Shown here piece by piece: positions 36,189 through 46,142 of a stretch of 64,000 nt of DNA. Positions within the stretch are counted from its first letter, which is position 1; every line of letters starts with the position of its first letter. A program made the translations under genes and the position numbers. The stretch comes from Pedobacter sp. MC2016-05 (GTDB taxonomy: Bacteria; Bacteroidota; Bacteroidia; Sphingobacteriales; Sphingobacteriaceae): contig NZ_JAPIVT010000001.1 of the NCBI RefSeq assembly GCF_026239735.1, forward strand, positions 558,001-622,000, in the 5' to 3' direction. Below the pieces are notes generated by a model that was not told the DNA's origin, searched no databases, and was given only the letters and a program-made list of their open reading frames with translations.

Positions 36189-37355
36189 ATGAATCAATTT
36201 ATACAGTCAATACCTGCACGCCTTACCCGGGTTACCTCTGGAGGTAAGTTGATTAAAGAGATCGATGGTCTGCGGTTTGTGGCTATTGTTCCGGTTTTAA
36301 TTCAGCATCTTGCCGAGAGATTTGAAAGAAATACGCCTGTTAGCTTTAATGCACCTATTGAGAGCAACTTGTCCAATTTTTTGGCTCACAGGGGGTTCCT
36401 GGGTGTGTATATATTTTTTGTGATCAGTGGCTTTGTTCTTGCCCTGCCGTTTGCATCACACCGGTTGAGGGACAGCCATAAGGTAAATATTGGCACCTAT
36501 TTCTGGAGAAGGCTAACCAGACTTGAGCCCCCGTATATCATATGGATGACCATCTTCTTTATTGTTTTTATTATCCAGAAAAACCAGTCATTCATGGAGT
36601 ACCTTCCGCATTATCTGGCCAATATAACCTATACCCATGCCATCATCTACAATACCTGGTCTCCATTCAACCCACCTACTTGGACATTGGAGATCGAGGT
36701 TCAATTCTATATTCTTGCACCTGTTCTGGCTTATCTGTTCTTTTTCGTTAAAAACAAGATTTTAAGGCGTTCACTCCATTTACTGCTAATGGCATCGCTA
36801 GTGCTCGCCCAACAATATCTTCAATTATATCTTAATCCCTATAGCTTTAGCATATTGGGCCATCTGCATTATTTTCTATTGGGATTTATCCTTGCAGATA
36901 TTTACCTCACTGACTGGAAGCTTATCTCTAAGAGTACCTGGTATGATCTCCTCGCTTTGATTTCTTTGGCTTCTCTAATTTACTTCTGGAGCTGGAACTA
37001 TGAGCTCATGAGCAGGATTGCCGTGTTAGTCTCTTTGTTTTTATTTTTTATCTCGGTTTTCAAAGGCGATTATGTCAACCGTTTTATTACCAACAGGTGG
37101 ATCATGTCTATTGGTGGGATGTGTTACACCATATACCTCATTCATCTCCCGTTTTCTGAATTTTTTATCCGCCTAACCAGGAACCTAGTCTTTACGCAGG
37201 ACTATACAATCAATTTAATCATACAGTTAGTATTGTTTATACCCGTAACACTTATATTGAGTGGATTTTTCTTTTTGCTATTTGAAAAACCCTTTATGGA
37301 TAAAGGCTGGCCACAGGTATTCTCCAGAAAGATCTCAGCAATGTTTAAGAATTGA
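36189..37355 (+). CDS. Acyltransferase family 3 membrane protein
   Basis: A 388-residue integral-membrane O-acyltransferase with about ten helices. The family start is EIDGLRFVAIVPVLIQHLAERF, with the conserved active-site His in IQHL, and RGFLGVYIFFVISGFVLALPF contains the SGF motif. FWRRLTRLEPPYIIW is the usual third block. Enzymes of this family (OafA-like) add acetyl or longer acyl groups to surface sugars. The gene follows the 27-residue peptide by 2 bases and is followed by a glycosyltransferase with a good ribosome binding site 16 bases later. Confidence 0.9.
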   Translation: MNQFIQSIPARLTRVTSGGKLIKEIDGLRFVAIVPVLIQHLAERFERNTPVSFNAPIESNLSNFLAHRGFLGVYIFFVISGFVLALPFASHRLRDSHKVNIGTYFWRRLTRLEPPYIIWMTIFFIVFIIQKNQSFMEYLPHYLANITYTHAIIYNTWSPFNPPTWTLEIEVQFYILAPVLAYLFFFVKNKILRRSLHLLLMASLVLAQQYLQLYLNPYSFSILGHLHYFLLGFILADIYLTDWKLISKSTWYDLLALISLASLIYFWSWNYELMSRIAVLVSLFLFFISVFKGDYVNRFITNRWIMSIGGMCYTIYLIHLPFSEFFIRLTRNLVFTQDYTINLIIQLVLFIPVTLILSGFFFLLFEKPFMDKGWPQVFSRKISAMFKN

Positions 37356-37371
37356 TCATAGGAGAGAAAAA

Positions 37372-38598
37372 ATGAAATTAAAAAATACCACTATAGTTAT
37401 TCTTGGCGCTGCAAAATTCGACGGGATCTATGAATCCACGAGTTTTACAACAGCAAAATTTCTGGCCAAAGAAAATGATGTAATATATGTGGATTACCCA
37501 TATACTTTTAAAGATTGTTTAAAAGAGAAAGGCACTCCCGGGCATGACCGGCGTAAGGCGCATTTCTCTGAGCACAATATCCAGTTGATAGATACTTCTG
37601 TGGAGCGACTCAAAGTAATGATTCCCTCACCTGTACTTTCGTTGAATTTTTTGCCCGAGGGGAAGTTATATAGGTTTTTATTAAAATGGAATGAGCGCCG
37701 GATTGCCTCAAAAATCAGCCGCTTGCTGAAGTCAAGAAAGGTATCAGATTTTATTTTCATTAATTCATTTAACTTTCATTATCCGACCATCGCAAGCAGA
37801 ATAGGCGCAACCTTAAGTGTCTATCAATGCGTAGATCCACTCATTATTGATTATGATAAAAGGCACGGTGAAGTCTCGGAAGTAATTTTGGCTAGAACTT
37901 CGGATGTTGTGGTGTGCACGAGTAAACAACTCTACAGAGAAAAGTTATTGCTTAATGACAACACTTTTTTTGTTGCTAATGCAGCGGACCTTAGCCATAG
38001 CGCAAAGACTCTCGATGAAAACTTGGCAGTACATTCCGCACTTTACAATATTCCCCATCCCATCATTGGCTATTTTGGGCATATTGAAAGAAGAATGGAT
38101 TTTCCGTTATTGACCAAGCTGATTAAGTTACATGCCGAAAAAAGCTTTGTATTTGTTGGGCCGGTATCAGAAGAGTTCGTACCTGCGGGTTTTAAAGATC
38201 CTAAGAATGTTTTTTTTACAGGCAGACTTGATTATCAGGATATGCCTGCGGTGATCAAAGGATTTGATGTGGCAATCATTCCTTTCAAGGAGGATGATGT
38301 GAGCAAGACCATTTTTCCATTGAAGCTTTTCGAATACCTTGGTGCGGGTAAGCCTGTGGTCGCTACTGAATTTAACCTAGACCTAGCTGAATTTACTGGC
38401 GATGCTGTAGTTTATGCAAATGATGTAAAAAAGTTTGGCGATGCACTTGATTTTTTTATAGCCCATGATCATGATGATGCGAAGAGAGCAAGACTCAAAA
38501 TCGCTGCTGAAAATACCTGGGAAGCTCGGATTCAGCAACTTGGATTGCTATTATATGATTTTTATCAACTGAAGCTGACTGCTAAAGTCCTAATTTAA
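37372..38598 (+). CDS. GT-B glycosyltransferase (TuaH/GT4-like)
   Basis: A 408-residue protein. The ATG at 37372 is preceded by AGGAGAG at 7-11 bases, one of the few clear ribosome binding sites here, and this decides the start against a longer frame that runs into the acyltransferase gene. The N-terminal half begins VILGAAKFDGIYESTSFTTAKFL, and the middle has VYQCVDPLIIDYDKR. The second Rossmann half has IIGYFGHIERRMDF and LKLFEYLGAGKPVVATEF, which is the nucleotide-sugar site of GT4-like enzymes. It is the last gene of this operon, facing galE across a hairpin. Confidence 0.85.
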   Translation: MKLKNTTIVILGAAKFDGIYESTSFTTAKFLAKENDVIYVDYPYTFKDCLKEKGTPGHDRRKAHFSEHNIQLIDTSVERLKVMIPSPVLSLNFLPEGKLYRFLLKWNERRIASKISRLLKSRKVSDFIFINSFNFHYPTIASRIGATLSVYQCVDPLIIDYDKRHGEVSEVILARTSDVVVCTSKQLYREKLLLNDNTFFVANAADLSHSAKTLDENLAVHSALYNIPHPIIGYFGHIERRMDFPLLTKLIKLHAEKSFVFVGPVSEEFVPAGFKDPKNVFFTGRLDYQDMPAVIKGFDVAIIPFKEDDVSKTIFPLKLFEYLGAGKPVVATEFNLDLAEFTGDAVVYANDVKKFGDALDFFIAHDHDDAKRARLKIAAENTWEARIQQLGLLLYDFYQLKLTAKVLI

Positions 38599-38640
38599 TA
38601 ACTGAATGATAGGGTAGGATTTATCCTATCACTCAGTTAT
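38598..38640. terminator. Hairpin between convergent genes
   Basis: Sixteen-base arms, 38598-38613 and 38625-38640, pair with one mismatch around an 11-base loop. The arms can be read as TAACTGA-A-TGATAGG and CCTATCA-C-TCAGTTA. They lie between the last exopolysaccharide gene and galE, which converge. Neither side has a long T tract, so it may work as a shared but weak terminator. Confidence 0.6.
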
Positions 38641-38681
38641 CAATAATAAATTCATTAAGCCAGTTGATGTATTTTGATCAA

Positions 38682-39704
38682 CTAGAATGGATTGATTTTA
38701 ATGTATTTTTCCCACTCCCAAGCCGATCGCATCATTTCCTTAATATCAAGTTCTGCTTTCCAGGCTAATTCTTCATTAGACTTTTGAACATCACCGTATA
38801 CCTGCATGACGTCGCCTGCTCTTCTTGGGCCGATCTTGTAATCAAGCTTTTCTCCCGTCACCTCCTCAAATGCAGCAATAATTTCCAATACCGATGTTCC
38901 TTTTCCTGTTCCTATATTGAATACTTCGTAATTACGATCAGCCTTTTTCTCTTCCAGGCGTTTGAGCGCCTTAACATGTGCCTTTGCCAGATCAACTACG
39001 TGAATATAATCCCTGATAGCGGAGCCATCTGGCGTTTCATAATCATTTCCATAAACCGTAATCGGCCCCCGCTTTCCTATGGCAGACTGAGTGATGAAGG
39101 GTATGAGATTAGCGGGAACTCCGTTAGGCAATTCACCGATCAGCGCCGTTTCATGGGCGCCTACGGGATTGAAGTACCGTAGTGCGATTACCCTTAAGTC
39201 AGCATTAACTGCAGTGGTTTCACTTAAAATCTCTTCAGCAATCTGTTTGGTATTGCCATATGGAGATTCTGCCTTTTTAACAGGAGCGGACTCTGTTACT
39301 GGCAGGTGATCCGGCTGCCCATAGACGGTGCATGATGAGGAGAAAACAAAGTCCATTCTGTTATTGAATGAAACCAAAAGATTGATCAGAGAATAAAAAT
39401 TATTCTTATAATATTTTAACGGCTTCTCTACCGATTCACCCACTGCTTTGGATGCTGCAAAATGAATAATTCCAGTTATATCTCTATTTTCCTCTGCAAA
39501 TTGCTGAACTGCATGCTCATCCTGAAGATCCATTTGTACAAACTCAAACCATTTTCCTGAAATGGCATGGAGTTGTGTGAGGATTTTGATATTTGAATTG
39601 GAAAGGTTATCCACTATAATTACCTCATAGCCGGCTTTGTCAAGTTCCAATACCGTGTGGGAACCAATATACCCTGTTCCTCCGGTTACTAATATTTTTG
39701 CCAT
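38682..39704 (-). CDS. galE: UDP-glucose 4-epimerase
   Basis: A 340-residue extended-SDR enzyme that interconverts UDP-glucose and UDP-galactose (or the N-acetyl forms) with bound NAD. The N-terminal ILVTGGTGYIGSHTVLELDKAG is the NAD loop, SSSCTVYGQP contains the catalytic Ser/Thr region, and YGNTKQIAEEIL carries the Tyr-x-x-x-Lys pair. The later blocks LRYFNPVGAHETALIGE and DGSAIRDYIHVVDLA are highly conserved in GalE. It is 1 base from the stop of the UDP-xylose synthase gene, so the two are one operon supplying sugar nucleotides to the glycan loci. Confidence 0.95.
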   Translation of the reverse strand: MAKILVTGGTGYIGSHTVLELDKAGYEVIIVDNLSNSNIKILTQLHAISGKWFEFVQMDLQDEHAVQQFAEENRDITGIIHFAASKAVGESVEKPLKYYKNNFYSLINLLVSFNNRMDFVFSSSCTVYGQPDHLPVTESAPVKKAESPYGNTKQIAEEILSETTAVNADLRVIALRYFNPVGAHETALIGELPNGVPANLIPFITQSAIGKRGPITVYGNDYETPDGSAIRDYIHVVDLAKAHVKALKRLEEKKADRNYEVFNIGTGKGTSVLEIIAAFEEVTGEKLDYKIGPRRAGDVMQVYGDVQKSNEELAWKAELDIKEMMRSAWEWEKYIKINPF

Positions 39705-39705
39705 A

Positions 39706-40695
39706 TTAACGGTTGTAAGTTGTAAAATCCTTGTGCTCGATCTTCTCCAAGGCCTCTTGTGGTAAAGACTTGAAATACTCGTAGGTAATTTTCAATCCCT
39801 CGGCGCGTCCAACTTTAGGCTCCCATTGCAAGATCGCTTTTGCTTTGGTGATATCTGGCCTTCTTTGTTTAGGGTCATCTTGCGGAAGATCCTTGTATAC
39901 AATTTTTTGTGAAGTTCCGGTAAGCTTAATAATCTCCTCACAAAACTCTTTAATAGTGATCTCATCTGGGTTCCCCACATTAACTGGCTGCGCGTAATCA
40001 CTCATAAGAAGTCTGTAAATCCCCTCAATCAGATCATCCACATAACAGAATGAACGTGTTTGGCTTCCATCACCAAAAACCGTTAAGTCCTCACCCCTTA
40101 GTGCCTGGCCAATAAATGCAGGTAAAACACGTCCGTCATTGAGACGCATTCTTGGGCCATAGGTATTAAAAATCCTAACAATGCGGGTTTCTACATCATG
40201 AAAGGTATGGTAGGCCATGGTGATCGCTTCCTGAAAACGTTTGGCTTCATCATAAACCCCTCTGGGTCCAACAGGGTTTACATTTCCCCAATATTCCTCT
40301 GGTTGAGGATTGACGTTTGGATCACCGTAGACTTCCGATGTGGAAGCAATCAGCATCCTGGCATTTTTGTTCTTTGCAAGGCCAAGAAGATTATGAGTAC
40401 CTAAAGATCCTACTTTGAGGGTCTGTATTGGGATTTTAAGATAATCGATCGGGCTCGCTGGTGAGGCAAAATGAAGGATGTAATCCAATTGACCGGGTAT
40501 GTGAACGAACTTCGAGACATCATGGTTGTAGAACTCGAAATTCTCTAACTTGAAGAGATGTTCAATATTGGCAATGTCGCCAGTAATTAAGTTGTCCATC
40601 CCAATCACATGGAAATCTTCCTTTATGAAGCGATCGCATAAGTGTGATCCTAAAAATCCGGCTGCACCGGTTATTAAAACTCTTTTTCTAGCCAT
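39706..40695 (-). CDS. uxs: UDP-glucuronate decarboxylase (UDP-xylose synthase)
   Basis: A 329-residue SDR enzyme converting UDP-glucuronate to UDP-xylose. The NAD loop is [21 protein letters not shown]. Family-specific blocks are [56 protein letters not shown] (Tyr and Lys of the active site) and [14 protein letters not shown]. These distinguish UXS from dTDP-glucose dehydratases. UDP-glucose dehydrogenase, which makes its substrate, is not in the window. The gene is upstream of galE with a 1-base gap and 102 bases from the preceding GT4 stop. Confidence 0.93.
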   Translation of the reverse strand: MARKRVLITGAAGFLGSHLCDRFIKEDFHVIGMDNLITGDIANIEHLFKLENFEFYNHDVSKFVHIPGQLDYILHFASPASPIDYLKIPIQTLKVGSLGTHNLLGLAKNKNARMLIASTSEVYGDPNVNPQPEEYWGNVNPVGPRGVYDEAKRFQEAITMAYHTFHDVETRIVRIFNTYGPRMRLNDGRVLPAFIGQALRGEDLTVFGDGSQTRSFCYVDDLIEGIYRLLMSDYAQPVNVGNPDEITIKEFCEEIIKLTGTSQKIVYKDLPQDDPKQRRPDITKAKAILQWEPKVGRAEGLKITYEYFKSLPQEALEKIEHKDFTTYNR

Positions 40696-40797
40696 TTTTA
40701 ATATTCTGATTTTTTATTTTTTGAACATTACCCAAGATCCGATATTTTACTGAAAAAATCAGTAATGTTATTGGAGTTGGTAATTTTATTTTTCATA

Positions 40798-42006
40798 TTA
40801 GTTATTTCCACATAAAATATTTTCATAAAGCGTTATATGCTTCTCTAGTGGCGCTTCTTTTTTATACCATTCCAAAATGGAGCTCCTCGCATCAGTAATA
40901 GGGGCCTCATTATAAGCGGTGATTGCCAATTTAATCTTTTCCACTAACCTATCTGCATCCATGGGATCAAATAGAAAGCCATTTTTCCCCTCAGTGATGT
41001 AGTCAATCATTCCGCCGGTTCTTGAGGAAATTAGCGGCGTGTTGCAGAGTAGCGCCTCTGTGCCGGTGAGCCCAAAGGTTTCCTCAGTGGAGGGAATGAT
41101 AAAATAATCCATTGCAGAATAAACAAGTGAATGAATTCGTTTATCATGTATAGGTTGAAACCTTAAATGTTCCGGATTACCACTATCCCCTTGATTTGAT
41201 TTAGAGGCACCAAATGATATAATTTTAACCCGTTTTTTTTCCGCTTCAGTTAACTTCCCAATCGCTTTCTGCAGGAGCCAGTATCCCTTTCGGTAGTTGC
41301 CCAAATCGTCTGCACCGGTTCCAAGTAGAATTACGTGCTCATTGATATTCAGCGCATTTTTTGCAATTTTTTTATCAATGGGTATGAAATTCACCGTATC
41401 GAGTATACAGGGGATTTTGGTGCAACCGACCTCAGGCAAATAGGCCTTAATTTTATCTACAGTTAATTGGCTACTGCCAATAAAATGAACACCTGCTGCT
41501 GTGATAGCGCTGTGTTTTTCTTTTTTTAAACTTTCCTCTGCCCTGGAAAAAGACGGGTTGCGGTAAACATCCTGTTCATAATGGAAGCCTCCTAAAATAG
41601 GGTTAAGGTCATGTGCTGTCCAGACCATAGGTTTTTTCACCGCCGAGAAAAAGGACGGGATATCTACGAAATCAGAAATCCAGTGCAAGTGAATAATATC
41701 CGCCTGACTGACCAAAGGGTGCAAATGCACCTTATAGTGAGAAAATGGGAATGTGAAAGCTTCATAATCGCCATGGAGACCTTTAGTAAGTCTACTGTTC
41801 TTATCTAATTTGAGTTTGCTAAGTACCCGGCTGGAAAAACTTCTGGACTGATGTAATTGATAGATCTCTGGCGTGAGGTTTTCTTCTAATGCGAAAAGGC
41901 AGAGAATCTTTGAATCCATTCCCTTTTCTAAAAGGGCCTCATGCAGCCTTTTGACCGCGATTCCAGCTCCTCCAGTGATATATGCGGTAATGTGTAGTAC
42001 TTTCAT
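40798..42006 (-). CDS. Glycosyltransferase family 4
   Basis: A 402-residue GT-B enzyme. The ATG gives MKVLHITAYITGGAGIAVKRLHEAL and overlaps the stop of the fucosyltransferase-like gene by 4 bases (ATGA), a classic coupling arrangement; the slightly longer frame is not needed. HLHWISDFVD and VWTAHDLNPI are family blocks of the acceptor half. GTGADDLGNYRKGYWLLQKAI starts the donor half, and STEETFGLTGTEALLCNTPL holds the E-x7-E nucleotide-sugar motif. The donor is not known; the UDP-xylose and UDP-galactose genes just downstream make those sugars candidates. Confidence 0.9.
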   Translation of the reverse strand: MKVLHITAYITGGAGIAVKRLHEALLEKGMDSKILCLFALEENLTPEIYQLHQSRSFSSRVLSKLKLDKNSRLTKGLHGDYEAFTFPFSHYKVHLHPLVSQADIIHLHWISDFVDIPSFFSAVKKPMVWTAHDLNPILGGFHYEQDVYRNPSFSRAEESLKKEKHSAITAAGVHFIGSSQLTVDKIKAYLPEVGCTKIPCILDTVNFIPIDKKIAKNALNINEHVILLGTGADDLGNYRKGYWLLQKAIGKLTEAEKKRVKIISFGASKSNQGDSGNPEHLRFQPIHDKRIHSLVYSAMDYFIIPSTEETFGLTGTEALLCNTPLISSRTGGMIDYITEGKNGFLFDPMDADRLVEKIKLAITAYNEAPITDARSSILEWYKKEAPLEKHITLYENILCGNN

Positions 42007-42815
42007 GATAAAACCTCGCACCAAGTAAACCGATCAGTCATTACCCGCTTAGGGTGTTCTTTACCAATCCGGAACCCTAACCAGTTTTTTGGTCCATATA
42101 CGGTATTTTTTTTTGCTGAGAGGTATGCTGCCCACCAGGCAAAACTGCTATTGGAGATAATAGCAATATCGGAATGCTGGATAATTTGAAAGTCCGTAAT
42201 CTCATCATTGTTCGAATAGATATAATTTGGCCGCTCTTTGAAAAATGCCTTTACATATTCGATGTCATCGCTTACAAAGAAAACCGTGTATTGATCAACA
42301 TCTTCTATGGCATCAAGCCTCCTTTTAAAATACTCGATTGGAAGAGAAATGTCTCTTTTGCCATATTTAAGGTAATCGGTACGCCTGATGTGCACGGTAA
42401 TGGTTTTATGGTTGGTGAATATTTCACCAAAATCAGCATGGAATCGGTCCGTAAATTCTTTTTTGATTTTGATATTAAAATCGCCTCGAATACGTCTCAC
42501 AAAAAAATCGGTCTGGAAAAAACCTTTGTAAATCGTCCAGTCTTTAACTTGGACATCCTTGGGAACCTGTATGCTCTCTATGTAATGCTCTTTAAAGGTA
42601 AATAATTTAGGTAGTGACCTTGCATAAAGCGAATAGGCCTTTGAAGCTAAAGTGAGACTTTGCAATGTATCCAGATCAAAATACTTTGTCAAATAGCCAT
42701 GATGGGGATTAACAAAAAAAAAGGTATCTGCTGGATTGTTTGTTTTCAGATACTGAAAGAAAGCATATTGGAATATTTGATTGCCCAATCTCCCGATAAA
42801 TTTCACTCCGATCAT
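42003..42815 (-). CDS. GT11 alpha-1,2-fucosyltransferase-like enzyme
   Basis: A 270-residue protein of family GT11. The start FIGRLGNQIFQYAFFQYL is the family signature, HIRRTDYLKYGKRDISLP holds the HxRRxDY motif that binds GDP-fucose, and AIISNSSFAWWAAYLS is the third conserved block. GT11 enzymes transfer fucose to galactose, usually at O-2. No GDP-fucose synthesis genes are in the window, so the donor would come from elsewhere. It lies 1 base after the flippase gene on the same strand and overlaps the downstream GT4 by 4 bases. Confidence 0.87.
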   Translation of the reverse strand: MIGVKFIGRLGNQIFQYAFFQYLKTNNPADTFFFVNPHHGYLTKYFDLDTLQSLTLASKAYSLYARSLPKLFTFKEHYIESIQVPKDVQVKDWTIYKGFFQTDFFVRRIRGDFNIKIKKEFTDRFHADFGEIFTNHKTITVHIRRTDYLKYGKRDISLPIEYFKRRLDAIEDVDQYTVFFVSDDIEYVKAFFKERPNYIYSNNDEITDFQIIQHSDIAIISNSSFAWWAAYLSAKKNTVYGPKNWLGFRIGKEHPKRVMTDRFTWCEVLS

Positions 42816-42816
42816 T

Positions 42817-44148
42817 TTAGTGCTTTTTTAGGATATATTTTCTGATAAATTCCGGATAAAACTTATAGGCATATACAAACGCATTCAGCGGATTAACGCG
42901 AAGTTCCTTGTATAGGACAATCTGCGCGATCGTAAATCCAAAGATATTTGCAGCCAAGGTGGCATATGCCGCTCCGATTGTTCCGTAGCGCCTGATTAAA
43001 AAATAATTGAGCACTAAAATTACGATTGTATTTACAATAACGATAATGAAAGTAATGCGGGTTTTTCCAATAGAGTCGATAATTACACCAAATTGCCTGC
43101 CAAAAGGTCCCAAAACACAGTATAGCAATGTGATATTAAGAATGGGAACAGTGTCCGCATACTTCGCGCCTGCAAGCAAATTGATGATATAGGTATCAAA
43201 TATATATATAAATACAATTACCGGAATGACCATGGCCAGGATTGTCCCTACTGATTTCTCATATAAATACTTGATTGCCGGCTTTCCTTCTGTTTCAATT
43301 CTTTTAGCGCTCTGGGGAAAGACGATCGTTGCAACAGCATTAGTGGGGATATCAATCAGGTTGGTTACCCGGACTGCAATATTAAAAGAACCGGATGCGG
43401 CAGGGGATATCATTCCGCTTAGCATCCATTGGTCAATCGTTCCCGAAAGTATAGAACTAAGGGAAGTTGCAAATGCATATTTTCCATAGTTGAATATCTT
43501 GGTGATCCATTCTTTGCTGAATACAAAACTAAAGTGAATAAACTTTTTGACGTAAAACCATGAAGTGATGACACTGATGATTACTGCTAGGATCTGAACA
43601 TAGACCAGGCTCATCAGGCCAATATCTATTTTGAAAAAAAATACAGTGCAAACAAAAAGGCAGGGAACCGCCTGTCTTAGTAATCCGCTTACAAAAATCC
43701 CATTGTACTTCAGATGAGCCTGTTCAATGCAGTTGAATAAGGTCAGCACGCCTGAAAATAGGAATACAAAATTATACATGTAAAGCATGGATTCCAGTTG
43801 TGGCGCCTTTAATAGCCTTGCAATATAAGGCGCGAATGCATAATTCAAGACTATACAGATCAATGTCATTCCGCCACTGATGACGACTGAAGCGGAAAAG
43901 ATGCTCGAATGATCTTTAGGGTCTGAGCCTGCCATAAACTTGATGAGTGCGTTCTGGATCAAGCCACTTCGCACGATCTCTAAAATAATGACGGTCTGAC
44001 CATAGATACCCCAAACACCATAATCGTTTTTGTTAAGCAAACGAACTAAGAGAATAAACATCAACATCCCAAACAGCGTGCTTGAAAAGTTCTGGAGAAC
44101 GTTGATAATTCCAGACCTGAGCCAGTATTGGTCCTTTTGTTTACTCAT
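42817..44148 (-). CDS. wzx: Polysaccharide flippase (Wzx-like)
   Basis: A 443-residue MVF/PST-type membrane protein with about twelve to fourteen helices. The start QYWLRSGIINVLQNFSSTLFGMLMFILL and the segment LLNKNDYGVWGIYGQTVIILEIVRSGLIQNALIKF fit Wzx transporters. It is the second of three flippases here and probably serves the fucose-containing glycan of region E. It sits between the unknown 315-residue gene, whose stop is 3 bases upstream, and the GT11 gene 1 base downstream. Confidence 0.85.
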   Translation of the reverse strand: MSKQKDQYWLRSGIINVLQNFSSTLFGMLMFILLVRLLNKNDYGVWGIYGQTVIILEIVRSGLIQNALIKFMAGSDPKDHSSIFSASVVISGGMTLICIVLNYAFAPYIARLLKAPQLESMLYMYNFVFLFSGVLTLFNCIEQAHLKYNGIFVSGLLRQAVPCLFVCTVFFFKIDIGLMSLVYVQILAVIISVITSWFYVKKFIHFSFVFSKEWITKIFNYGKYAFATSLSSILSGTIDQWMLSGMISPAASGSFNIAVRVTNLIDIPTNAVATIVFPQSAKRIETEGKPAIKYLYEKSVGTILAMVIPVIVFIYIFDTYIINLLAGAKYADTVPILNITLLYCVLGPFGRQFGVIIDSIGKTRITFIIVIVNTIVILVLNYFLIRRYGTIGAAYATLAANIFGFTIAQIVLYKELRVNPLNAFVYAYKFYPEFIRKYILKKH

Positions 44149-44151
44149 TTA

Positions 44152-45099
44152 TTAAAAATGTTTCTTTAAAAAATCCATTGCCTCTTGCTCGGTGCGGGCA
44201 TGCAATACATTTGCGCCTGATAACTTAGGGTACAGTTTGCTAAAGCAGTGGAAATGATGCTCTCCTCCTTTTTTAGAAAGGATAATATTTGTACCTCCAA
44301 AATAACTGGCCAGCGCTCCGGTCCCACCATGTGTGGATAAGAAATGATCGCTATTTGCGTAAACCATCATTTGAAGATGGTTGAAGTTTTTGGCTTTGGC
44401 CTTGTTCTCTTTAAAAAGGTTTTCCATTAGAATAACCTTGGGGAATTGTTGCTCGATCCAGTCATATTCATTCAGGTCGTAAATATCGCTGTTGTCATTG
44501 GTGATATTCTCAGGCCTGGGTCTATTGTAAATGATCTGGTATTTATCCTGATATTGAAGGAAAATCTTTTCTAAATATTCTATACTCAGAAAGCTCACCG
44601 GTGGTCCGTCCCATTCCATATTGTAGCGGTTGGCGACGATCAATATTGGTTTATCGAAAATATAAATATGATTTCTATAGGTTTCCTTCAGTGGTACGGG
44701 TATCCATTTGGACATGTTATAATCCTGACTATAGAGAATTCTAGGCGTCTCAAAGTTATAGTTACCTTCAGTTGTTCTTGTAGGGTAAATTTCGGAATGA
44801 TTTGGCGAAAAAAAGTATAGCTCCTGGGTGTATTTTGCGCCCTCTGTATCAAGCAGGGTTCCATTTTTATGGTGCCAATATGCAAATGGCAACGCAAAGG
44901 CTAGATCAGGTGTAAATTCTCCACTGAAGCTGATGCTTTTGTAAGGCTTTTTAATAATGTAATCTTTGATGATATACTTCAATTGCCGAAGCTGGCAGAT
45001 GTAAGTATCACGATAAAAATAGCGGTAAGCTTTGGGCGCTTTTGGATATCTTATTGTAATAAAGAGACTTAAGAATTTTAGGAGAAGTTTGTTTAACAT
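44152..45099 (-). CDS. Unrecognised protein, possible glycosyltransferase
   Basis: I cannot assign this 315-residue soluble protein. It has a basic, weakly hydrophobic N-terminus and several strands of Rossmann type (for example PILIVANRYNM at about 155-165, KYQIIYNRPRPEN). Near the C-terminus is an FLSTHGGTGALASYFGGTNIILSKK segment that resembles the His-Gly loop of GT61/GT-B enzymes. It is the first gene of the - strand operon that includes the flippase, fucosyltransferase and GT4, and faces a GT2 gene across a 73-base divergent gap. A glycosyltransferase role is likely from context but unproven. Confidence 0.5.
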   Translation of the reverse strand: MLNKLLLKFLSLFITIRYPKAPKAYRYFYRDTYICQLRQLKYIIKDYIIKKPYKSISFSGEFTPDLAFALPFAYWHHKNGTLLDTEGAKYTQELYFFSPNHSEIYPTRTTEGNYNFETPRILYSQDYNMSKWIPVPLKETYRNHIYIFDKPILIVANRYNMEWDGPPVSFLSIEYLEKIFLQYQDKYQIIYNRPRPENITNDNSDIYDLNEYDWIEQQFPKVILMENLFKENKAKAKNFNHLQMMVYANSDHFLSTHGGTGALASYFGGTNIILSKKGGEHHFHCFSKLYPKLSGANVLHARTEQEAMDFLKKHF

Positions 45100-45172
45100 G
45101 CAAAAGTTAAATACGTAGTTAAGGATAAATATAGGGTATATTTTATAACTTTACGGTATAAAAATTGATTTG

Positions 45173-45979
45173 ATGCGACCCCTAAAAATTCCAGCCGCAA
45201 TATCCAGCATTATTGATAAAAGCTTATCTGAGGAAAAAATGATCGCATCTACGTTGATGGAATACGCCAGGATATCGGGCACTGTGCCTGAAGTAAGTAT
45301 CGTTATCCCGGCCTATAACGAAGAGCAGAACATTGTTCCCACCTTGTATTCACTATGTTCGAACCTGACGCTACGGTCTGTAGAGATTATCGTGGTGGAT
45401 AATAATTCGATTGATCGGACAGCTGAACTGGCTAAAGCCTGTGGGATTACCTGTGCGTTTCAACCCATACAGGGCATCACCGTTACCCGGAATTTGGGAC
45501 TATCTATGGCCAGGGGTAAATATGTGCTGAATGCAGATGCGGACAGTATATATCCCAAGGATTGGATTGAACTTATGGTCAATCCTCTTGAGGATTCATC
45601 TGTGGCGCTAACTTATGGAAGGTTTGCACATATTCCCACTACGTCCACAGGACGTTCTTTTTATTTTTTTTATGAATATCTGGCCGAATTCTCGAGGTGG
45701 ATAAATAAAAAGATTAAAGATGAGGCTGTCAATGTATATGGATTTAACTCGGGATTCAGGCGTCTTCAGGGCTTAGAGGTTGATGGCTTTAATCACCCCG
45801 AAGGTACAAATGAGGATGGCTGGCTAGCGGTTAAGCTAAGAAATTCAGGTTTTGGTAGATTAAATCTGGTTAAAGATCCAAAAGCCATGGTGTGGACTAC
45901 TGACCGTAGAATTCAAATGGACGGTGGTATCCTTACTGGAACAATCAAAAGACTAAAGCGCGTGATCCTGAAAAGATAA
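45173..45979 (+). CDS. Glycosyltransferase family 2
   Basis: A 268-residue GT-A enzyme. VSIVIPAYNEEQNIVPTLYSL, VVDNNSIDRTAELA and NADADSIYPKDWIELM give the nucleotide-binding and metal-binding DxD-type motifs, and FNHPEGTNEDGWLAVKLR carries the ED acceptor motif. It has no membrane helices. The ATG was chosen over a TTG one codon upstream. It lies alone on the + strand, divergent from the gene at 44152-45099, so it has its own promoter in the 73-base gap; I could not recognise one. Confidence 0.88.
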   Translation: MRPLKIPAAISSIIDKSLSEEKMIASTLMEYARISGTVPEVSIVIPAYNEEQNIVPTLYSLCSNLTLRSVEIIVVDNNSIDRTAELAKACGITCAFQPIQGITVTRNLGLSMARGKYVLNADADSIYPKDWIELMVNPLEDSSVALTYGRFAHIPTTSTGRSFYFFYEYLAEFSRWINKKIKDEAVNVYGFNSGFRRLQGLEVDGFNHPEGTNEDGWLAVKLRNSGFGRLNLVKDPKAMVWTTDRRIQMDGGILTGTIKRLKRVILKR

Positions 45980-46142
45980 TATGATTATTTCCATAAGGAT
46001 ACAAAATGGCCTGGCTTTGCAAACTGCATTACCTTTTTAGAATTGCCATAGCACACTAAAAGCCGATGATTTACTATATAGCTAACTGCCAGAACGTTTT
46101 TTACTAATTAATAAATAATTATTTCCAAAATCATTAACCAAT

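Noticed and set aside
37261..37371. Longer start for the GT-B gene running into the acyltransferase
   Set aside because: The AGGAGAG ribosome binding site and the Rossmann start place the ATG at 37372.
40747..40765. TTACTGA/TCAGTAA hairpin as a terminator
   Set aside because: The 7-bp stem has no T tract in the direction of transcription.
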